From: Allosphingosinicella vermicomposti
Lineage (GTDB): Bacteria > Pseudomonadota > Alphaproteobacteria > Sphingomonadales > Sphingomonadaceae
Direction of reading: 5' to 3'
DNA: 64,000 nt
Assembly: GCF_003012815.1 (NCBI RefSeq)
Contig: NZ_PXYJ01000004.1
Location: forward strand, 62,001-126,000
The position numbers and the translations under genes are program-made. The notes under the pieces are model-generated. The model was not told the origin of the DNA. It saw nothing but the letters and a program-made list of their open reading frames with translations, and made no database searches. Shown here piece by piece: positions 26,565 through 37,839 of this stretch (position 1 is the first letter of the stretch; every line of letters starts with the position of its first letter).

Positions 26565-27461
26565 TTACTTCCCCTCGACAATACACTCCGGCCCGTTCCC
26601 GGTGCCCGCATAATAGTCGCAGACATAGTCCCAAGCCTCGTCCGCCGTCTCGACCATCTTGATGAGATCGAGGTCGCGGGGGCTGACCACCCCTTCCTCG
26701 ACCAGAGCCTCGAAATTCACCACCCGGTTCCAGAATTCGGCGCCAAAGAAGACGATCGGCATCGGCTTCACCTTGCCGGTCTGGATGAGGGTCAGCAGCT
26801 CGAACGACTCGTCGAACGTGCCGAAGCCGCCCGGGAACACGGCCACTGCCCGGGCGCGCAGCAGGAAGTGCATCTTGCGCAGCGCGAAATAGTGGAACTG
26901 GAATGAGAGCGACGGCGTCACGTAGGGGTTGGGCAATTGCTCGTGCGGAAGCACAATGTTGAGCCCGATTGATTCCGCGCCCTCGTCCACCGCGCCGCGA
27001 TTGGCCGCTTCCATGATCGACGGGCCGCCGCCCGAACAGACGACGAATTGGCGCTTGCCGTCCTCGTCGCGCGGCACGCGGCTGGCCATCTGGGCGAGCT
27101 TGCGCGCTTCGTCATAATAATGAGACTTGGCTTTGAGGCGCTCGGCGATCCTCTTCTGCTCGGGCGTCGCGGCCATCGCGATCAGGCTATCCGCCTTGGA
27201 CGGCTCCGGAATGCGCGCCGATCCGTACATGACGAATGTCGACGCGATATTCGCCTCGTCGAGCAGAAGCTCCGGCTTCAGCAGTTCAAGCTGGAAGCGG
27301 ACGGGGCGTAGATCCTCGCGCAGCAAAAAGTCCTTGTCCTGAAAGGCAAGGCGGTAGGCCGGATCTTCGGTCTGCGGGCTGGAGGTCTGCTGCTCGGCGA
27401 CCTTGGCTTCGACATGGGCGGGCGAAAAGACGCGCTTTGGCGGTTGTGTAGGATCAGTCAT
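26565..27461 (-). CDS. LOG family protein (nucleotide 5'-monophosphate phosphoribohydrolase type)
   Basis: A 298-residue protein starting MTDPTQPPKRVF. It has a Rossmann-like core with VMYGSARIPEP, CSGGGPSIMEAANRGA and PGGFGTFDE, the LOG-family signature PGG-x-GT-x2-E. The family removes ribose 5-phosphate from AMP or cytokinin ribotides and is often misnamed lysine decarboxylase. This is the longer class, with an N-terminal extension of about 100 residues. ATG 27461 is chosen over the upstream frame because family members begin here. It ends near a repeat. Confidence 0.87.
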   Translation of the reverse strand: MTDPTQPPKRVFSPAHVEAKVAEQQTSSPQTEDPAYRLAFQDKDFLLREDLRPVRFQLELLKPELLLDEANIASTFVMYGSARIPEPSKADSLIAMAATPEQKRIAERLKAKSHYYDEARKLAQMASRVPRDEDGKRQFVVCSGGGPSIMEAANRGAVDEGAESIGLNIVLPHEQLPNPYVTPSLSFQFHYFALRKMHFLLRARAVAVFPGGFGTFDESFELLTLIQTGKVKPMPIVFFGAEFWNRVVNFEALVEEGVVSPRDLDLIKMVETADEAWDYVCDYYAGTGNGPECIVEGK

Positions 27462-27474
27462 AAGGTTGGGGCTC

Positions 27475-28128
27475 TTAGCGGCAATATGGGCCGCGGCCCA
27501 TATCGAAATGAAAGTGATCGTGATGAAGGGCGTTTGCCTCCGGCCCGAGCCCGATCGCGAATTGCTGGCAACCCGCGGCATGGGCCTCGCGCAGGAAGTC
27601 GCGCACGCGCCGATCCTCGCCATTCCACCCGGCCTTCACGGTGATCCGCCGCCCGTCCTCCAGCACGAAGCCGCCAATATCCACGGCATTGGCGCGGCCA
27701 TGTTCGGAAAGCTTGTTCCCCGCCTGCCCGTTCACCGGACGGCAGGCATAAGTGCCCATACTCTCGATCTTGACGATGCGGGCACGAAGATGCCGCTCCG
27801 CCGCCGCCTGCACCGGCCCCTGCACCCATCGCGCGAAGTTGGAGGCAAGCGGACAGGTCATCGCGCCGAGGTTCGTCACCGGCGTCCCGATGTCGATGAG
27901 TTGCACCGCGCCCATCGCCGTGCATCCCCCGTCGAAGGTGCGATCGGGCAGCGGCTTGAACGCCACCGCCGCGCGGGCAAGATCGGCATGGCATTGGCGC
28001 AGCACCTTGTCGGGCTTCGGCGCCTCCGCACGCGGCTGCGTAGCACGGGGCAAGGGCGCAGGGCTGTCGGGCTTCGGAATACAGCCCGCCAGCAAGGTCA
28101 GCCCCACGAAGATTACGCCCCGCCGCAT
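27475..28128 (-). CDS. extensin-like C-terminal domain lipoprotein
   Basis: A 217-residue protein with lipobox LLAGC at the N-terminus (MRRGVIFVGLTLLAGC), a Pro-rich linker, then an Extensin-like_C domain: ASNFARWVQGPVQAAAERHL, GTYACRPVNG, SEHGRANAVDIGGF and the C-terminal HHDHFHFDMG. The His/Asp pattern resembles M15/LAS peptidases (S-x-H-G-x4-D and HxDHxH), suggesting zinc and peptidoglycan action, which is not proven. It is immediately upstream of the LOG gene on the same strand (13 bases) and may be cotranscribed with it. Confidence 0.85.
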   Translation of the reverse strand: MRRGVIFVGLTLLAGCIPKPDSPAPLPRATQPRAEAPKPDKVLRQCHADLARAAVAFKPLPDRTFDGGCTAMGAVQLIDIGTPVTNLGAMTCPLASNFARWVQGPVQAAAERHLRARIVKIESMGTYACRPVNGQAGNKLSEHGRANAVDIGGFVLEDGRRITVKAGWNGEDRRVRDFLREAHAAGCQQFAIGLGPEANALHHDHFHFDMGRGPYCR

Positions 28129-28189
28129 GGGTGGAAGTGAATCGAACCACGGACTCTCGTCAAGGCCGATGCGGTGAACCGAATCAAAG

Positions 28190-28297
28190 CCCTCCCCCTC
28201 GATGGGGGAGGGTTGGGTGGGGGTGATGTTTTCGGAAAAGGCAGTGCCCTACGTCGTAGATCACCCCCACCCAGCCTCCCCCATCGAGGGGGAGGGG
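28190..28297. repeat. long palindromic repeat, CCCTCCCCCTCGATGGGGGAGGG, orientation A
   Basis: A 108-base element: terminal hairpins CCCTCCCCCTCGATGGGGGAGGG and CCTCCCCCATCGAGGGGGAGG, inner arms GGTGGGGGTGAT and ATCACCCCCACC, and a unique centre TTTTCGGAAAAGGCAGTGCCCTACGTCGTAG. The copy at 61118 is the same element in the opposite orientation. It lies between the divergent extensin-like gene and serC. Confidence 0.9.
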
Positions 28298-28360
28298 CTA
28301 AGGCGAGAGAAGCTTAATCCATTGACACCCCGCCCCACATCCTTATCCCCGGCTGCGGGC

Positions 28361-28400
28361 CACGCCGTCCCAACGCGGCGCGTGCTCTCTGTGAGGAGAG
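28361..28400 (+). ncRNA. probable serC leader RNA (two hairpins, the second covering the ribosome site)
   Basis: Hairpin 1: CACGCCG ... CGGCGCGTG with a two-base bulge. Hairpin 2: CTCTC-TGTGAG-GAGAG at 28385-28400, which holds the GAGGAG ribosome site of serC. This two-hairpin form directly before serC, with GCCGTCCCAACG in the first loop, fits my memory of the alphaproteobacterial serC motif, which would control translation of serC-serA. Confidence 0.6.
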
Positions 28401-28405
28401 TCTAC

Positions 28406-29563
28406 ATGACTGAAGTTGTTAGGCCGGGCATGAAGCCCGCGCGTCCCTATTTCTCGTCCGGTCCCTGCGCGAAGCCGCCGGGCTGGTCCCCCGACAAACT
28501 CGCCACCGCATCGCTCGGCCGCTCGCATCGCTCGAAGCTCGGCAAGGCGCGCCTCCAATATGCGATCGAACTGACGCGCAAGGTGCTGGAGGTGCCCGCC
28601 GATTACCGCATCGCCATCGTTCCGGCCTCCGATACCGGCGCGGTCGAAATGGCGCTCTGGTCGATGCTCGGCGCGCGCCCCGTCACGTTGATGGCGTGGG
28701 AAAGCTTCGGTGAAGGTTGGGTCACCGATGCCGTCAAGCAGCTGAAGCTCGACGCAAGGGTCGTGAAGGCGCCTTATGGCGAAATCCCCGATCTCTCCGC
28801 AATCGACCAGGATGGCGACGTCGTCTTCACCTGGAACGGCACCACGTCCGGCGCCCGCGTGCCGAACGGCGACTGGATCCGCGACGACCGCCAGGGCCTG
28901 ATGTTCGCGGACTCGACCTCCGCCTGCTTCGCGCAGGACGTGCCTTTCGAAAAGCTCGATGTCATTACCTTCTCCTGGCAGAAGGTGCTGGGCGGCGAGG
29001 GCGGCCATGGCGTCCTCATCCTCTCGCCCCGCGCTGTCGAACGCCTCGAAAGCTACACGCCCGCTTGGCCGCTCCCCAAGATCTTCCGCATGACGAAAGG
29101 CGGCAAGCTGATCGAGGGCCTGTTCAAGGGCGAGACGATCAACACGCCCTCGATGCTCGCGGTGGAAGATTATATCTACGCCCTCGAATGGGCGCTCCAG
29201 CTTGGCGGCCTCTCCGCCCTTCAGGCCCGCTGCAACGCCAATGCCGCCGCGCTCGATGCCTGGGTGCAGAAGACGCCGTGGATCGAACATCTCGTCGCCG
29301 ATCCCGCCATCCGCTCGAACACGTCGGTCTGCCTCAAATTCGCCGACGATGCCGTCCCCGGCCTCGACGAAGCGGGCAAGCTGGCGCTGGTCAAGGCTAT
29401 GGACGCGGCCCTCGAAGCCGAAACCGCCGCTTTCGACATAGCCGGCCACCGCGACGCCCCCGCAGGCATCCGCATCTGGTGCGGCGCAACAGTCGAAACC
29501 GCCGACATCCACGCCCTCGGCCCCTGGCTCGACTGGGCGTTTCATACGGCCCGCAGTCAATAA
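28406..29563 (+). CDS. serC: phosphoserine aminotransferase
   Basis: A 385-residue PLP enzyme of the class V aminotransferase fold, converting 3-phosphohydroxypyruvate and glutamate to phosphoserine. MKPARPYFSSGPCAKPPGWS is the typical start of the alphaproteobacterial type, and FSWQKVLGGEGGHGVLILSPRAVERL contains the PLP-binding Lys. ATG 28406 is chosen because GAGGAG and the leader hairpins precede it; the upstream in-frame sequence is the palindromic repeat. serA follows after 85 bases including another repeat, so both serine genes probably form one transcription unit. Confidence 0.96.
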   Translation: MTEVVRPGMKPARPYFSSGPCAKPPGWSPDKLATASLGRSHRSKLGKARLQYAIELTRKVLEVPADYRIAIVPASDTGAVEMALWSMLGARPVTLMAWESFGEGWVTDAVKQLKLDARVVKAPYGEIPDLSAIDQDGDVVFTWNGTTSGARVPNGDWIRDDRQGLMFADSTSACFAQDVPFEKLDVITFSWQKVLGGEGGHGVLILSPRAVERLESYTPAWPLPKIFRMTKGGKLIEGLFKGETINTPSMLAVEDYIYALEWALQLGGLSALQARCNANAAALDAWVQKTPWIEHLVADPAIRSNTSVCLKFADDAVPGLDEAGKLALVKAMDAALEAETAAFDIAGHRDAPAGIRIWCGATVETADIHALGPWLDWAFHTARSQ

Positions 29564-29573
29564 GCTCATTGTG

Positions 29574-29632
29574 CTCCGGCGAAGGCCGGAGCCCAGTCCT
29601 TCCAATGTCTGGACCCCGGCCTTCGCCGGGGA
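29574..29632. repeat. palindromic repeat, CTCCGGCGAAGGCCGGAG family
   Basis: CTCCGGCGAAGGCCGGAGCCCAG and CTGGACCCCGGCCTTCGCCGGGGA pair across the element. A related copy (CCCGGCGAAGGCCGGGAT) lies at 45774. It fills the serC-serA gap. Confidence 0.8.
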
Positions 29633-29648
29633 ACAAGGAACGAAAAAT

Positions 29649-31226
29649 ATGCCCAAAGTCCTCATCTCGGATCAGATGGATCCGAAAGCCGCCGAAATCT
29701 TCCGCGCCAACGGCATTGAAGTCGACGAAAAGCCCGGCCTCACCAAGGACGAGCTGAAAGCCATCATCGGCCAATATGACGGCCTCGCCATCCGTTCCGC
29801 GACGAAGGTGACGCCGGACCTCCTTGAAGCCGCGACGAACCTCAAGGTCGTCGGCCGCGCAGGGATCGGTGTCGACAATGTCGATATCCCGGCGGCATCC
29901 GCGAAGGGCGTCGTCGTTATGAACACGCCCTTCGGCAATTCCATCACCACCGCCGAACATGCCATCGCCCTCATGTTCGCGCTGGCCCGCGAACTTCCGC
30001 AGGCCGATGCCTCCACCCAATCGGGCAAGTGGGAAAAGAACCGCTTCATGGGCGTGGAACTCACCTCCAAGACTCTCGGCCTGATCGGCGCGGGCAATAT
30101 CGGCTCGATCGTCGCGGACCGCGCCCTTGGCCTCAAGATGAAGGTCGTCGCCTTCGATCCCTTCCTCACGCCCGAACGCGCCGTCGATCTCGGCATCGAG
30201 AAGGTGGAGCTCGACCAGCTGCTCGCCCGCGCAGACTTCATCACGCTTCACACCCCGCTCACCGACCAGACCCGCAACATCCTCTCCCGCGACAATCTCG
30301 CCAAGACGAAGAAGGGCGTCCGCATCATCAATTGTGCGCGCGGCGGCCTGATCGACGAAGCGGCGCTGAAGGACGCGCTCGACAGCGGCCACGTCGCGGG
30401 CGCCGCCCTCGACGTGTTCGTGGAGGAACCCGCCAAGGACAACGCCCTCTTCGGCACTCCCGGCCTCGTCGCCACGCCCCACCTCGGCGCGTCGACCACC
30501 GAAGCCCAGGTCAATGTCGCCATCCAGGTCGCCGAACAAATGTCCGACTATCTGACGAAGGGCGGCGTCACCAACGCGCTCAACATGCCCTCCCTCTCCG
30601 CCGAAGAGGCCCCGAAACTCCGCCCCTATATGGAATTGGCGCAGGAACTCGGCTCCCTCGTCGGCCAGCTTGAAGGCAAGAACATCACCGGCGTGTCGAT
30701 CGAGGTGGAAGGCGCCGCCGCGCAGCTCAATCAAAAGCCGATCACCGGCGCCGTCCTCGCCGGCCTCATGCGCGTCTATTCGCAGACGGTGAACATGGTG
30801 AACGCGCCCTTCCTCGCCAAAGAACGCGGCCTCGACGTCCGCGAAGTCCGCCACGACCGCGAAGGCGATTATCACACCCTCGTCCGCGTGACCGTGCAGA
30901 CACCCGACGGCGATCGCTCCGTCGCGGGCACCCTGTTCGGCAACGCCGCCCCGCGCCTCGTCGAAATGTTCGGCATCAAGGTCGAGGCCGAACTCACCGG
31001 CGAGATGATCTACATCGTCAACGAAGACACACCCGGCTTCATCGGCCGCCTCGGCACATTGCTGGGCGAAGCGGGCATCAACATCGGCACCTTCAACCTC
31101 GGCCGCCGCGCCGCGAAGGGCGAAGCCTTGGCTTTGGTCTCGGTTGACGGCCATATCGGCGAACAGGTCGTCGCCGCGATCAAGGCCTTGCCCGGCGTCA
31201 AACGGGTAAAGCCCCTCCGCTTCTGA
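29649..31226 (+). CDS. serA: D-3-phosphoglycerate dehydrogenase
   Basis: A 525-residue enzyme for the first step of serine synthesis. Substrate-binding halves surround an NAD-binding Rossmann domain (GLIGAGNIGSIVADRA), with the catalytic dyad region (INCARGGLIDEAAL, PHLGASTTEAQ), an allosteric substrate-binding domain, and a C-terminal ACT domain (GRLGTLLGEAGINIGTFNLGR) that probably senses serine. This is the long three-domain form. ATG 29649 lies after the repeat; an upstream in-frame start at 29571 would fall inside it. Confidence 0.96.
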   Translation: MPKVLISDQMDPKAAEIFRANGIEVDEKPGLTKDELKAIIGQYDGLAIRSATKVTPDLLEAATNLKVVGRAGIGVDNVDIPAASAKGVVVMNTPFGNSITTAEHAIALMFALARELPQADASTQSGKWEKNRFMGVELTSKTLGLIGAGNIGSIVADRALGLKMKVVAFDPFLTPERAVDLGIEKVELDQLLARADFITLHTPLTDQTRNILSRDNLAKTKKGVRIINCARGGLIDEAALKDALDSGHVAGAALDVFVEEPAKDNALFGTPGLVATPHLGASTTEAQVNVAIQVAEQMSDYLTKGGVTNALNMPSLSAEEAPKLRPYMELAQELGSLVGQLEGKNITGVSIEVEGAAAQLNQKPITGAVLAGLMRVYSQTVNMVNAPFLAKERGLDVREVRHDREGDYHTLVRVTVQTPDGDRSVAGTLFGNAAPRLVEMFGIKVEAELTGEMIYIVNEDTPGFIGRLGTLLGEAGINIGTFNLGRRAAKGEALALVSVDGHIGEQVVAAIKALPGVKRVKPLRF

Positions 31227-31230
31227 CCCT

Positions 31231-31314
31231 CGTCATTGCGAGCGCAACGAAGCAAGCCAGCGGTTCAGAATCTGGCCGCAAGATGGATTGCTTCGCTTGC
31301 GCTCGCAATGACGG
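31231..31314. repeat. palindromic repeat, CGTCATTGCGAGCGCAACGAAGCAA family
   Basis: CGTCATTGCGAGCGCAACGAAGCAAGCC and GGATTGCTTCGCTTGCGCTCGCAATGACG form nearly perfect arms. This is the same family as the copy at 20627. It lies 4 bases after the serA stop and probably helps to end its transcript. Confidence 0.88.
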
Positions 31315-31348
31315 CCAATTGAAAATCGCCAACACAAGATCGCCCCCA

Positions 31349-31423
31349 CCCCGCTAGCCCTGAGCTTGTCGAAGGGCGTGTGCAACCTACGATCCCCCCG
31401 GGCTCCAACATCAGCCTAGCGGG
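31349..31423. repeat. palindromic repeat, CCCCGCTAGCCCTGAGCTTGTCGAAGG copy with decayed right arm
   Basis: The left arm is complete; the right side keeps only the terminal CTAGCGGG. It lies between serA and the convergent kinase gene. Confidence 0.7.
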
Positions 31424-31447
31424 AAAAGGAAACCATCGAGTCCCCCC

Positions 31448-33550
31448 TCAAACCTCGCTAATCGGCGCGTCGATCAGGCAGCGCACCCCGTCGGGATCGA
31501 AATGCAGCGACACGTCCCCGCCAAGCTCGCTCGCCAGCGCGCGTTCGATCATGCGCGAACCGAACCCGCGCCCCTCCGGCTTCCGCACGACAGGGCCGCC
31601 CCGCTCCGTCCATTCAAAACACAAACGCGCCGCGTCCCTGGACCAGACGATCGCAACCTGCCCCTGCTCGCCCGACAAGGCGCCATATTTCGCGGCATTG
31701 GTCGCAAGCTCGTGCAGGGCCATGGCGAAGGCGACCGTCGCCTGCGCGGGAAGCCGCACGTCCGGCCCCTCCACGGTCACGCGGTCATCATCGATCGCGC
31801 CGAAAGGAGTCATCGCGGCTGTGACGATCTCGCTCAGCATTGCGCTTTCCCAGCTCTGGCGGGTGAGCAGATCGTGCGCGGCGGCAAGCGCGGCGAGGCG
31901 CCCGTCAAAGGTCCGCCGCACCGCATCCGAAAGGTTCGCGGAGCGGAATGTCTGCTGCGCCGTCGCCTGGACGAGCGCCATCGTGTTCTTCACCCGGTGG
32001 TTGAGTTCACCGACTAGAAGTTCGCGGTGCCGCTCGGCTTTCTTGCGCGCGCTGATATCGGTGAAGCTTGCCGCCAGCCCGCCGCCATCCTTTGGCGACA
32101 GGCGGATTTCGATCGTCGTATCCGGACGTCGTTTCGGCTCGATCTCCACCGTGCGGGGCGCCCGGTCCTGCATCACGGCGGTCAGGACGGACGCCAATTC
32201 GCTGTCCCCCAATTCGGGAAAGGCTTCCCATAATTTGATGCCCAGCACATCGGCCCGGCGGAAGTCTAAAAACTGCTCGGCCGCCTTGTTGACCAAAGTT
32301 ACCATCCAGGCCGTATCGACGGCGATGAAGCCGTCCGTAATGCTTTCCAGCACCGTGTTTAGCCGCCGCGCGATCAATGTGCGCTGCGTCACGTCCGTGC
32401 AGGCGCCGGTCATATAGGCCGCGTTGCCGTCGCGATCCAAATAGACCTTGCCGCGATCGTAGAGCCAGCGCGCGCTGCCGTCGGCCAGGACAACGCGATA
32501 TTCCATGTCAAAATCCGCGCCCGTTTCGACGCAAAGTTTGCATCGGGTGATAAAGGCGTCGCGATCGTCGGGGTGAATACGCGCCGCACACGCTTCCAGC
32601 GTTTTGGGGCCGTGCCCCGGTTCGAAGCCAAAGAGCATGTCCAGTGTCGGATCGAAATCGAGCGCGCCGGTCAGGATGTCCCAGCGGAAGGTGCCAGCGC
32701 CTGAACCATCGAGCGCGGCGCGCAATCGCTCTTCACGGTCCCGCAAGGCTTCTTCGGTGCGCTTGGTTTCCGTGACGTCGTAGGTCACGCCGAAATGGCG
32801 GATGCGTCCGTCTTCGCCCGTCACCGCTTCCCCACGCCGGACGATCCAGCGCTGCTCGCCGGTTTCCGGCTGCGTCATGCGGTAGATCGATCGGCCAACG
32901 CCATAGTCGCCAGCCGCCTGCACTTCGGCCAGGTCGTCAGGGTTCAGCAGGGCCTCAGCCTCCGCGATGCTGATTTCCGATCTGGGCTTAAGCCCCCAGA
33001 CCTTGCAGAATTCCTCCGATATCAGGACGCGGCCCTCTTCCGGCAGGATTTCAAATGTGCCGATTTCTCCGGCGCGCTGAGCAACTTCCAACCTTTTATG
33101 GGCGCTTTTCGCTTCGTCCGCGGCGCGCCGTTCAGCATCAATGTCCAAAATGGTGGCGATAGCGCCCTGGATAACTCCCTCGCTGTCATCGATACGAGTG
33201 GCAATGGCGCGTACCCAGGCACGCCGCCCGTCTCCGCGCGGATAGTGGAAGTCGAGCGAGGCCTGCCGTTCGCCCTGGAGCGCGCGCAGCAGCGGATAAT
33301 CCTCCACCGCCACTTGGCTGCCGTCGCCATGATAACAGACCCAACTGCCGAAATCGGCGATGCTGTCGGTGGCAAATAAGGGATGTCCGAAAATCTCCTC
33401 AGCTCTCCGGTTGCCCCACAGGATCTTGCCCGACGCATCGGCATAAGCGAGGCCCACGGGCAGCGCATCGAGCACGGCTAGCACGTCACCCTGTGGTGGA
33501 AAGCTTTTCAGGGCCGATGCGAGGTCGGACAGGTTCGTGATCTCGTTCAC
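31448..33550 (-). CDS. multi-PAS HWE-type sensor histidine kinase
   Basis: A 700-residue soluble protein with no membrane segment seen. Four or so PAS/PAC modules come first (GNRRAEEIFGHPLF; RHFGVTYDVTETKRTEEAL; AYMTGACTDVTQRTL; ADVLGIKLWEAFPEL), then an HWE-kinase block with ELNHRVKNTMALVQA (phosphoacceptor His) and a C-terminal HATPase (ALHELATNAAKYGAL; GFGSRMIERALASELGG). HWE kinases often respond to light, redox or general stress in alphaproteobacteria. No response regulator is adjacent. Confidence 0.88.
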   Translation of the reverse strand: MNEITNLSDLASALKSFPPQGDVLAVLDALPVGLAYADASGKILWGNRRAEEIFGHPLFATDSIADFGSWVCYHGDGSQVAVEDYPLLRALQGERQASLDFHYPRGDGRRAWVRAIATRIDDSEGVIQGAIATILDIDAERRAADEAKSAHKRLEVAQRAGEIGTFEILPEEGRVLISEEFCKVWGLKPRSEISIAEAEALLNPDDLAEVQAAGDYGVGRSIYRMTQPETGEQRWIVRRGEAVTGEDGRIRHFGVTYDVTETKRTEEALRDREERLRAALDGSGAGTFRWDILTGALDFDPTLDMLFGFEPGHGPKTLEACAARIHPDDRDAFITRCKLCVETGADFDMEYRVVLADGSARWLYDRGKVYLDRDGNAAYMTGACTDVTQRTLIARRLNTVLESITDGFIAVDTAWMVTLVNKAAEQFLDFRRADVLGIKLWEAFPELGDSELASVLTAVMQDRAPRTVEIEPKRRPDTTIEIRLSPKDGGGLAASFTDISARKKAERHRELLVGELNHRVKNTMALVQATAQQTFRSANLSDAVRRTFDGRLAALAAAHDLLTRQSWESAMLSEIVTAAMTPFGAIDDDRVTVEGPDVRLPAQATVAFAMALHELATNAAKYGALSGEQGQVAIVWSRDAARLCFEWTERGGPVVRKPEGRGFGSRMIERALASELGGDVSLHFDPDGVRCLIDAPISEV

Positions 33551-33785
33551 GCTCCGATCTCCCGTCCGCGTGCAGGGCCGCCATCATTCATCATTCCGGC
33601 TCCCTTCATGCAGGCGGATCGCGACCCGACGGCCTACCCTTCCATTGTCCTAACCTAGTTTCGGACCCGTGCCACTGATTTCGCTCAAGGTTTGTCAAAG
33701 CGGATCAAGTCTTGCGCGGGCGCTTTCGCGCACCCATTTCGGGCCTTCCGCGTTCGGCCCTAAATGCCGCGCCCTTGCATCACAA

Positions 33786-33800
33786 GAACAAATCTGGAAC
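33786..33800 (+). promoter_or_regulatory. LexA (SOS) box of uvrA
   Basis: GAAC-AAATCTG-GAAC fits the alphaproteobacterial LexA site GAAC-N7-GAAC exactly. It ends 10 bases before the uvrA ATG, where bound LexA would block transcription. Confidence 0.8.
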
Positions 33801-33810
33801 AGCGACATTC

Positions 33811-36909
<3,099 letters not shown>

Positions 36910-36924
36910 CAGACGGTTGAATAG

Positions 36925-37458
36925 CTAGCGAATTCCTCGGGGAATCGTCGGCTCGGTCCAATAATGAATGAAGCGTGATAAGATGTCTTGTTCGACCGCT
37001 TGACGCAGTTCCGCATGTCGTACGTCGGTTAACTTTGCTCGTAGCTCCGCGCCAGCAGAGGCGATCAAACGCAAGTGCTTCAAGTCCGCCTCTGCTTTGC
37101 TTGATTGAAAAGACCCCCCGGTCAGCAAGGCAATAAGGTCGTCGAATGCGGCCGTGAGCTGCTCTAATTCGGCATCCAAGCCGGAACTTGCGTTCTTGAT
37201 TAAGGGGGATAGGGCAAACCGAAGTTCTCGATCAGCAAGCCATAGCTTTGCTTCAATTGCCGGAGTTCGAGCTACTGCAGGAAGAGGAAAATACTCAGCA
37301 GCGGCCTTAACGGCAGTATCTATAGTGGCGCGCACGGCTTCGAACGAAGCAGTGATATACTCTCGGCGCGCGCGAAACTTATCGGCCCGGATGTTTATTG
37401 CAATAGAGAGAACAGACGCAATAAAAGCGGGAGTAATTAGCGTCCAGATTATTCCCAT
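36925..37458 (-). CDS. membrane-anchored helical protein, third gene of the ATPase/STAS-like triad
   Basis: A 177-residue protein. One N-terminal membrane segment (MGIIWTLITPAFIASVLSIAINI) is followed by a basic stretch RADKFRARREY and about 140 residues predicted helical and cytoplasmic (FEAVRATIDTAVKAAAEY; LDAELEQLTAAFDDLIALL). Its ATG follows directly after the STAS-like gene's stop codon (no gap), so it is cotranscribed with and probably coupled to it. No known domain. Base composition is AT-richer than the uvrA side. It could be a membrane tether or effector for the other two (inference). Confidence 0.65.
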   Translation of the reverse strand: MGIIWTLITPAFIASVLSIAINIRADKFRARREYITASFEAVRATIDTAVKAAAEYFPLPAVARTPAIEAKLWLADRELRFALSPLIKNASSGLDAELEQLTAAFDDLIALLTGGSFQSSKAEADLKHLRLIASAGAELRAKLTDVRHAELRQAVEQDILSRFIHYWTEPTIPRGIR

Positions 37459-37839
37459 TTAGTGCTGTCGCTTTGAAGCTGCCTCTTCAGCATATCGCCA
37501 GCCTAGCCTCACATAGGTCTCTAGTTCCGCTTCAGTTGTGACGATTTCCATTCGCTCTTTCAAATCCCCTACTCCCCAACCTTGGCGTACTAGACCACCC
37601 ATCACCTCCTCCCAGAAAGAAGATGGCAAGCCCTCTACGCCGTCTAAAATCAATGTGAGGTGTGCATGTTGGTTCAAGGCAGGGATCAGCACGTTATCTC
37701 TAAAAACCTGTCCAGATTCCGGACCGTCATCGACATAGCGGCCAAAAGGTGTCTCGCTGAAATCTACTATCCGGATTTCATACGACTCAGCTTCCAACGC
37801 TGACCTCCCATTGGACAAGGGTACCGCAGAATGGAGCAT
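37459..37839 (-). CDS. STAS-like DUF4325 protein
   Basis: A 126-residue protein. VDFSETPFGRYVDDGPESGQ, FRDNVLIPAL and LILDGVEGLPSSFWEEVMGGLVRQGW match the DUF4325 'STAS-like' pattern (F-S-x-x-P-x-G-R ... DG ... G-x2-S-S-F-x-x-E-x-x-G). STAS-fold proteins act as phosphorylatable partners of RsbW/SpoIIAB-type kinases in partner-switching; here the upstream gene encodes a GHKL ATPase. The start overlaps that gene by 53 bases, suggesting tight coupling; a later start is possible. Function here is inferred. Confidence 0.72.
   Translation of the reverse strand: MLHSAVPLSNGRSALEAESYEIRIVDFSETPFGRYVDDGPESGQVFRDNVLIPALNQHAHLTLILDGVEGLPSSFWEEVMGGLVRQGWGVGDLKERMEIVTTEAELETYVRLGWRYAEEAASKRQH

Noticed and set aside
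28126-28190. tRNA T-arm-like GTGGTTCGATTCAC with TTCCACCCA on the minus strand
   Set aside because: The T stem is only three pairs, no matching acceptor 5' strand, D-arm or anticodon arm is found at proper distance, and the ATG of the extensin-like gene overlaps the end.
28202-28405. N-terminal extension of serC by 68 codons
   Set aside because: It is translated palindromic repeat and leader RNA; family length and the ribosome site support ATG 28406.
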